A stretch of DNA of 64,000 bases from Oscillospiraceae bacterium (GTDB lineage Bacteria; Bacillota; Clostridia; Oscillospirales; CAG-272): assembly GCA_015064695.1 (NCBI GenBank), contig SVRS01000002.1, positions 1 through 64,000 of the forward strand, read 5' to 3'. The notes beneath the pieces were generated by a model. It made no database searches. It had not been told where the DNA came from and saw only the letters and a list, made by a program, of their open reading frames with translations. Position numbers and translations under genes: made by a program. This document shows, in pieces, positions 57,713 through 64,000 of this stretch (its first letter is position 1; every line of letters begins with the position of its first letter).

Positions 57713-59491
57713 ATGAATATGACGCGTCAAAAAACGGCAACCCTTATGCCCGATTTCCACGCGGGGGGCTACCCCTTTGAATCCGGGCTGTTTGGCGTGA
57801 ACATGGAGATCACCCGTAAAGGATTTTTCCACGGACTGTGCGCCCAAATGCTGAACAACCGCAAGCTCCTCATGGGGCAGGACGGGGTGGACGGATGGGA
57901 TTGTGATGGCTTTGAGCGGGTCACCGACCGCCCTCGCGAGAGCCTTTGCGAGAGCAATTTCGTCATTCTGAAGGACGGCGGCCGTATGGTGCAGACGGCG
58001 GATCGGATTACTCTGCAACGGGGCCGCGAGTATGAAGCCAAGGCTTGGGTCAAGGCCTTGACCGATGCGGCCGAGGTGACCTTCGGCGTGGAGGGCATGG
58101 AGCAGACCTTCACGGTAACCGCCGACGTGACCACCGGTGCATACAAGGAGCTTTCCTTTACCTTTATGGGCGAGGACACGGAAAAGCATACCTTTGCCGT
58201 AACGGCGAGAGGGAAGGTGGCCGTCTTTGAGGTGTCCCTCCTGCCCACCGACCATTTTTACGGCATGAGACGAGACGTCATTGAATCCCTCCGCGCCTTA
58301 GCTCCAACCTCCCTTCGTTTCCCCGGCGGATGCGCCGCCGACCACTTTGATTGGAAGGAGAGTCTGAAGGCTCCCGAATTCCGCAAGCCCAACGACGGCT
58401 CCTCCAAGGGGTTCCTGTTCCGCGACAGCTACAACCAGGACTGCCTGGATATTGGGCTCAACGAGTTCATGATGCTCTGCCGGGAGCTGAATGCCGAGCC
58501 CGAGTATACCGTCAGCCTGATCCTCTCGGATGGGGAGGATGCACGCCGTTTGGTAGAATACTGCAACGGCGACGAGAATACCGAGTACGGCGCCAAGCGA
58601 CAGGCGCTGGGCTTTGATGCCTTCGATATCCGCCTGTGGTACGTGGGAAATGAAGCCTATTTCTTTGGCGGAGAGTACCAGTCTGCTGTGGCGGCCTCAA
58701 AGCGTACCGACGAGCTGATCACCGCCATGAAGCAGGCAGACCCCACCATTTCGGTGGCCATTGGGCTGACCTGGGGTAACGATTTCCAAACCTGGGCCTT
58801 TGATTTCATGACGAATCTGACCAGCCCATACGAGTATGTCTCCTACCACGACTACATAGGCATCCTGCCCGATGCCTCCCAAGGCCACAACGGCATGGCC
58901 ACCTGCGAGATCCTGGAGGAGAACTTTGCCGACGGCGAGTGCTTTGGCCTCAATTTCTACCGCAATAAGCTATTTGCTGACAATTTCGCGGACATCCATA
59001 TTTGTGTGGATGAGTGGAACTACTCATGGGGCTATGATTCCAGCAATGCCCTGTTCTTTTCCAACGCTCTCCAGTTCCATTTCCTGGCCAAGAGCAAGGA
59101 GACCTATCACATCGACCGCGCTGAGTTTTTCATGCCGGTCAACGAGGGCATGATCTCGGTCACCCCCATGAATTGCAAAATCGAAAGCTCGGGTGAGCTG
59201 TTCCGACTCATGGCGGGCCATAAGGGCGGACGCGTGGTGGCGTGTCATGCGGACTGCGAGGGGCTGGATATTCTTTGCACTGATCATGACGGAAACCTGT
59301 TCGTGTCGGTGGTCAATCGCCGCGATACCCCCTGCCGGTTGAAGATCCCCGGATACACTTTCGTCGATTGCACCGAGATCCGGACGGGAGAATACAGCTT
59401 TGAAAGCAACGTATTCACCGTGGAGAAGCCCGAGGAGACTGTGGTCAGCGGGCACAGCGTCCTGTTCGTAGCCTTGTCCCCCATCGCATAA
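57713..59491 (+). CDS. Alpha-L-arabinofuranosidase-like protein (GH51-type)
   Basis: LFGVNMEITRKGFFHGLCAQMLNNRKLLMG, LRFPGGCAADHFDWKESL, WYVGNEAYFFGG, HICVDEWNYSWG. Confidence 0.82.
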   Translation: MNMTRQKTATLMPDFHAGGYPFESGLFGVNMEITRKGFFHGLCAQMLNNRKLLMGQDGVDGWDCDGFERVTDRPRESLCESNFVILKDGGRMVQTADRITLQRGREYEAKAWVKALTDAAEVTFGVEGMEQTFTVTADVTTGAYKELSFTFMGEDTEKHTFAVTARGKVAVFEVSLLPTDHFYGMRRDVIESLRALAPTSLRFPGGCAADHFDWKESLKAPEFRKPNDGSSKGFLFRDSYNQDCLDIGLNEFMMLCRELNAEPEYTVSLILSDGEDARRLVEYCNGDENTEYGAKRQALGFDAFDIRLWYVGNEAYFFGGEYQSAVAASKRTDELITAMKQADPTISVAIGLTWGNDFQTWAFDFMTNLTSPYEYVSYHDYIGILPDASQGHNGMATCEILEENFADGECFGLNFYRNKLFADNFADIHICVDEWNYSWGYDSSNALFFSNALQFHFLAKSKETYHIDRAEFFMPVNEGMISVTPMNCKIESSGELFRLMAGHKGGRVVACHADCEGLDILCTDHDGNLFVSVVNRRDTPCRLKIPGYTFVDCTEIRTGEYSFESNVFTVEKPEETVVSGHSVLFVALSPIA

Positions 59492-59512
59492 CCGATTACG
59501 GAGGAGCCGCAC

Positions 59513-60562
59513 ATGGATAACTATACAAGAGCGATCCGGTTTGAGCACCCGGATTATATTCCGATGAGCTTTCACATCAACGCCGCCTGCTGGCACAGCT
59601 ATCCCAAGGAGGCTTTGTGGGACCTGATGGAGGAGCATAAGCATCTGTTCCCCTGGTTCACCCGTCCCGACCCCGCCTGGATGCCCGGGTACGGTCCCGA
59701 TGCTCGTGCGGGAGAACCCTACAGGGATGTGATGGGGTGCGTGTGGGAGACGGCCATTTCGGGAATTCGCGGCACCGTGACCAAGCATCCCTTGGCGGAT
59801 TGGAGCGCGTTTGGCACCACCTGGCATATGCCCGATCCCAATACCACCGACGGTATCAATCCCGTGGATTGGAAGGCTTGTGAAGCAACCTGGACCAAGA
59901 CACGCGGGCAGGGAGGGCATATCAGCGGACATCTTCGCCACGGCCACACCTTTATGCAGCTTTGTGACCTGCGGGGCTACCAGAACCTTATGTATGACAT
60001 GGCCGACGAGGAGCTCCTGCTTGACGAGCTGATCGAGCAGCTCACCGACTTCAACCTCACCCTGGTCAACCGCTTCATCAACAGCGGTTGCTGTGCTTCC
60101 ATGAGCTATCCCGAGGACCTGGGTATGCAGATCGGTCCCATGCTCTCCCCCGAACATTTCCGTCGCTACATCAAGCCTGCTTACCAGAAGCTCATGAAGC
60201 CTGCGGTAGATGCGGGAATTCCCATCCATATGCACTCTGACGGCGATATCCGCGACCTGGTGGACGACATTATCGACAGTGGTGTGGAGATCATCAATCT
60301 TCAGGACCTGGTCAACGGTATTGATTGGATCGCCGATCGCTTCCGCGGTAAAATCTGCGTGGACCTGGATGTTGACCGTCAAAAGATTACCCCCTACGGC
60401 ACACCCGCTCAGATCGACGCCCTCATTCGCGAGGAGGTGGAGAAGATCGCCACTCCCCGGGGCGGTCTGACCATGGTCTACGGTCTCTATCCCGGGGTTC
60501 CGTTGGAGAACGTCAAGGCATTGATGGACGCCATGGAGAAATACGCGTTCTACTACTCGTAA
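59513..60562 (+). CDS. Uroporphyrinogen decarboxylase (UroD)-family protein
   Basis: AIRFEHPDYIPMSFHINAACW, MSYPEDLGMQIGPMLSPEHFRRYIKPAYQKLMK, IPIHMHSDGDIRDLVDDIIDSGVEIINLQDLVNG. Confidence 0.82.
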   Translation: MDNYTRAIRFEHPDYIPMSFHINAACWHSYPKEALWDLMEEHKHLFPWFTRPDPAWMPGYGPDARAGEPYRDVMGCVWETAISGIRGTVTKHPLADWSAFGTTWHMPDPNTTDGINPVDWKACEATWTKTRGQGGHISGHLRHGHTFMQLCDLRGYQNLMYDMADEELLLDELIEQLTDFNLTLVNRFINSGCCASMSYPEDLGMQIGPMLSPEHFRRYIKPAYQKLMKPAVDAGIPIHMHSDGDIRDLVDDIIDSGVEIINLQDLVNGIDWIADRFRGKICVDLDVDRQKITPYGTPAQIDALIREEVEKIATPRGGLTMVYGLYPGVPLENVKALMDAMEKYAFYYS

Positions 60563-60601
60563 GTGAAAACGCCGCTAACGGTTACAGAAAGGAAAAACAT
60601 C

Positions 60602-62452
60602 ATGAAAAAAAACTACGAGCGCATTGCGATCCCCGTGGGCGCAGATCTTGGTACCATTTCTCACCGCCTGTTCGGCACCAACCTGGAGCATACCCGCGGC
60701 AGTATTTACGGCGGTCTTTCCGCCCAAATGCTGAAGAACCGCAAGTTCGTGGGTTGCCCCTCCGCCATGGAGGGCGTGGCCATGGCGTGGTATCGGATTG
60801 GCGAGCAGACGTACGCCTATTTCCACGGTTCCTATACCCGCCACGATGGAGAGCATTATCATATGCGGCGTCGAAATGAGTGCAACGCCCAGGGGATTAT
60901 GAATCCCACGGCGGGTACGCTCTGCGGTATTGGTCAGCACGAGCTGCCCCTGGTGGCCGGAAAAACCTATGAGGTTGCCGTAGTGGCCAGAGCCACCGAA
61001 AATCTGACGCTGACGGCCGCCCTTACCGACCGATGGGGAAAGAAAACCCATGCAAAGGCAGATTGGTCTCTCCCGAAGGACGGCGATTGGGTGCGATACA
61101 GCGCTCTGCTGACTATGGCCGAGGGGGAAGCTGACGGTGATTTGCGGATCACCTTCGAGGATGCAGGCGTTGTGGAGATCGGCGCGGTGTCTCTGATGGA
61201 TCACGACAATTTCCACGGTATACGCCGGGACGTCGTCGATTGCCTCAAGGACATGGGTATCAAGGTCCTGCGCTGGCCCGGCGGTAACTTCGCAGGCGAG
61301 TACAACTGGTTTGACGGCTTGCTCCCCGTGGACGAGCGAGCGCCCCTGGAATCCTGCATGAATCTGGAGACACAACCCCACTCCCTGGGCTATGATTTCC
61401 ATGAGATCAACACCGACGATTTCGTTGCTCTCTGTCGTGAGATCGGCGCCGAGCCCTACGTCACCATCAACCCCGTCTGGAACACCGCCGAGGAGAGTGC
61501 CGCTTGGGTGGAATACTGCAACGGCAACGAGAATACGACCTACGGCAAGCTCCGCATGGAGCGGGGCTATGCCGAGCCCTACAACGTCAAGCTGTGGTCG
61601 TTGGGAAACGAGATCGGCTACGGCCACATGGAGGGGGATAATACCTCCGTGGGCTACGCCAATCTGGCGCGGAGGAACGCCGAAGCTATGCTGGCGGTGG
61701 ACCCCACTCTGGAGCTTTGCTCATCGGGCCCTCATCCCCATGAGGAGTGGGTCGAAAACGTGGTGAAGCCCTTGGTGGATAGGGTCGGCTTCGTGTCCCT
61801 CCATCAGTACGTCGTGTGGGATTCCTGCGTCCGGTATGCCCGGACCGCTGAGATCGATCAGGTCTACCGCGATTGCGTGGAGGCCGTGAACCATGCCCGC
61901 AATCATGCGCGGTATATGCGGAGCATCCTCGGCGATTGCCCCACCCAAATTTCCTTTGACGAGTGGAACATTTGGCACGCATGGCGGCGGCCCTCCTGCG
62001 TGATCGACGGTATTTACACCGCAGGCGTTCTTCAAGCGATGATGGGAGAGGCCAAGCAGAGCGGCATCGGCATCTCCTGCCAGTTTGAGTCGGTCAACGA
62101 GAGTGCCATCAAGGTGACCCCCACCGAGGCGTACCTGTCGGCTACGGGGCAGGCCTTCTCCATCATGAAGCCCCACTGCGAGGGCACTTTGCGTTATACC
62201 TCCGAGTGGGTGGTGGCCAGCGAGAAGGACGGTATCGTGACCGTGACACTCATCAACCCCTCGGTGGATGAAGCTAAGGGCTTTGTTCTGCCTTGCGGGC
62301 AGGGAATCACCGAGGCCAGGTTGTACGAGGGTAGATCCATCCTGCCCCATTCTTACTTTGAGATCAGCGAGCTGGATGTTTCGGTGAATGGGGATGAGTA
62401 CGTATTTGAGGTCCCTGCTCACAGCGTGGCGCGGATTCAGTATCACGCGTGA
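60602..62452 (+). CDS. Alpha-L-arabinofuranosidase (GH51)
   Basis: LFGTNLEHTRGSIYGGLSAQMLKNRKFVG, LRWPGGNFAGEYNWFDGLLPVDERAP, LWSLGNEIGYGHMEG, ISFDEWNIWHAWRR. Confidence 0.93.
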   Translation: MKKNYERIAIPVGADLGTISHRLFGTNLEHTRGSIYGGLSAQMLKNRKFVGCPSAMEGVAMAWYRIGEQTYAYFHGSYTRHDGEHYHMRRRNECNAQGIMNPTAGTLCGIGQHELPLVAGKTYEVAVVARATENLTLTAALTDRWGKKTHAKADWSLPKDGDWVRYSALLTMAEGEADGDLRITFEDAGVVEIGAVSLMDHDNFHGIRRDVVDCLKDMGIKVLRWPGGNFAGEYNWFDGLLPVDERAPLESCMNLETQPHSLGYDFHEINTDDFVALCREIGAEPYVTINPVWNTAEESAAWVEYCNGNENTTYGKLRMERGYAEPYNVKLWSLGNEIGYGHMEGDNTSVGYANLARRNAEAMLAVDPTLELCSSGPHPHEEWVENVVKPLVDRVGFVSLHQYVVWDSCVRYARTAEIDQVYRDCVEAVNHARNHARYMRSILGDCPTQISFDEWNIWHAWRRPSCVIDGIYTAGVLQAMMGEAKQSGIGISCQFESVNESAIKVTPTEAYLSATGQAFSIMKPHCEGTLRYTSEWVVASEKDGIVTVTLINPSVDEAKGFVLPCGQGITEARLYEGRSILPHSYFEISELDVSVNGDEYVFEVPAHSVARIQYHA

Positions 62453-62553
62453 TTTGATTCCGGAGAATTTTAAAGTCTCCAACTCGTAGATTGTTGCAAA
62501 TACACAATAATTCGGGGGGGTGACGCATAATTTGTGCTTCCTGCTCAAAGTTC

Positions 62554-62582
62554 TTGACAAGAAGATGAAATCGTGATATAAT
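62554..62582 (+). promoter_or_regulatory. Sigma-A-type promoter upstream of the terminal solute-binding protein gene
   Basis: TTGACA (62554-62559), 17-bp spacer, TATAAT (62577-62582). Confidence 0.85.
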
Positions 62583-62614
62583 AAGATATGATAAAAAAAT
62601 GAGGAGGTTTCTAT

Positions 62615-64000
62615 ATGAAACACACCCGCACCCTTGCTGCGATCCTTGCAGCACTGCTTCTTATGCCGTCATTGGCTTCCTGCGCCAATGATGATGAGTC
62701 GGCAGATACCCGTGAAACGCAAAACAACAATCACGAGACCCAGAACGACGAATTAAAGGACAGCCTGCCCGAGAATCTGAATTACGGCGGAGATAAGATC
62801 GTTTTCATCTCTGATTTCCCGAATGAGATATTCTCCGAAAAACTGACCAGCGACCCTGTGAATGACATTGTTTTCGAGAGAAACAAGGCGGTGGAGCAAC
62901 GCTTGAATGTGAATATCACCTGCTTTTCGGATAATACCGCTAACATTATTGATAAGGTCGTAACCAGCATCAATGGCGGTAGTGCTGACTACGACGTGGT
63001 GGACGCAAAATGCTGGACAGCGGCACCGAAGACCATTGACGGCTTCTTCAGCGATCTGAAAAACACCGCATATCTTGATTTTGACAAGATTTGGTGGAAT
63101 AAAAGCTTTAACGACGCCATCTCCTACCATGATGCACAGTACGCCGTAACGGGCGCGATGGTGCTCTCTTTGTACCGCCGCACCTATACCACCGTGTTCA
63201 ACAAGGCCATGTTTACGGATGCCGGTCAGAAGTATCTGTATGAGTACGTGGATAACGGTACCTGGACGTTGGACAAGCAGGCCTCCTTGGTCCCCCTCTT
63301 CTATGTAGATAACGGTGATCAAGTACAGGATCTGACTAATGACATCTTTGGATTCGTCAGCAACGATTTCATTTCGGTAGATCCTTACTGGGCTGCTTGC
63401 GGCGTGGATATTATCAAGAAGAACGCAGACGGCGACTACGAATGGGTCTTTGATACCAATAGAATGCACGATATGGCCGACAAGGTGCTGAATCTTTTCT
63501 ATGCCACCGACGGCGGTGCCTATATTGAGACGGACAATACCATCTCGGAGGACGTGGTTCTCTCGGCGTTTTCCGGTAGCCGCGCGGCTATGGCGACCAT
63601 GGTTATTCAGGGCCTGGAAAGCAGTGAGATGAGACAGATGACCGACGAGTACGGCGTTGTGCCGATTCCCAAGTACGACGAGATCCAGACGACTTACCGT
63701 AGCCAGATGCACGACGGTTTCTCCATCGTTTGCATCCCCACCACGGTGCAGGGAGAGAAGTTGGATAAGGTCAGTGCGGTCCTGGAGGCCATGGCGGCCA
63801 CCAGCTACAAATTGGTTCGCCCTGTTTATTACGAGACTACCTTGCGCACCAAGATCGCCCAGGATCCTCAATCCTCTGCGATGATGGATCTGATCATCAA
63901 CAACATCTACATTGACCCCGGCTTTGTGTTCTCTGCTGCAATAGGTACTACGGACGGCTCCTTCCATCAATCCTTCCAGGATTTGATTGCCAGCAAGACC
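62615..64000 (+). CDS. Extracellular solute-binding lipoprotein (3' end outside the window)
   Basis: Manual translation MKHTRTLAAILAALLLMPSLASCANDDESADTRE... stays open to base 64000 (462 codons); RBS gaggagg; lipobox LASC; not in the supplied ORF track because it has no stop within the window. Confidence 0.85.
   Translation, partial: MKHTRTLAAILAALLLMPSLASCANDDESADTRETQNNNHETQNDELKDSLPENLNYGGDKIVFISDFPNEIFSEKLTSDPVNDIVFERNKAVEQRLNVNITCFSDNTANIIDKVVTSINGGSADYDVVDAKCWTAAPKTIDGFFSDLKNTAYLDFDKIWWNKSFNDAISYHDAQYAVTGAMVLSLYRRTYTTVFNKAMFTDAGQKYLYEYVDNGTWTLDKQASLVPLFYVDNGDQVQDLTNDIFGFVSNDFISVDPYWAACGVDIIKKNADGDYEWVFDTNRMHDMADKVLNLFYATDGGAYIETDNTISEDVVLSAFSGSRAAMATMVIQGLESSEMRQMTDEYGVVPIPKYDEIQTTYRSQMHDGFSIVCIPTTVQGEKLDKVSAVLEAMAATSYKLVRPVYYETTLRTKIAQDPQSSAMMDLIINNIYIDPGFVFSAAIGTTDGSFHQSFQDLIASKT

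Noticed and set aside
59024-60382. 452-aa minus-strand ORF
   Set aside because: Antisense across the GH51-like/UroD junction; covers two clear plus-strand genes

Overview
The 64 kb window looks like chromosomal DNA from an uncultured gut-type Firmicute (Clostridia). That assignment is inferred from gene order and from the style of its repeats and promoters. It carries three kinds of content. (1) Housekeeping blocks: miaA; a yggS-sepF-yggT-ylmH division cluster; ileS; lspA-rluD; metG; MoxR/DUF58; rplU-prp-rpmA; and valS behind a T-box. (2) A large plant-glycan and host-glycan utilisation region: GH78, three GH51-like proteins, GH43, GH31, GH95, an unassigned GH-like protein, esterases, a UroD-family protein, and three lipoprotein solute-binding proteins with no permeases beside them. 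(3) A TerB-N / BrxC-BrxD-type ATPase / Lhr-like helicase cassette (about 33.5-40.9 kb) with two immunity-like small proteins and one membrane protein inside it; this is the best candidate for an under-described system. Other notable items are a SepF with a DDRR-repeat linker and a long Asp/Glu/Tyr tail, a possible three-way-junction leader RNA upstream of GH78, a dispersed repeat between the Val T-box and valS, and a run of hairpins near 45.3-45.6 kb. No rRNA, tRNA, CRISPR array or transposase was recognised. All calls come from reading the sequence and translations; no database search was run.
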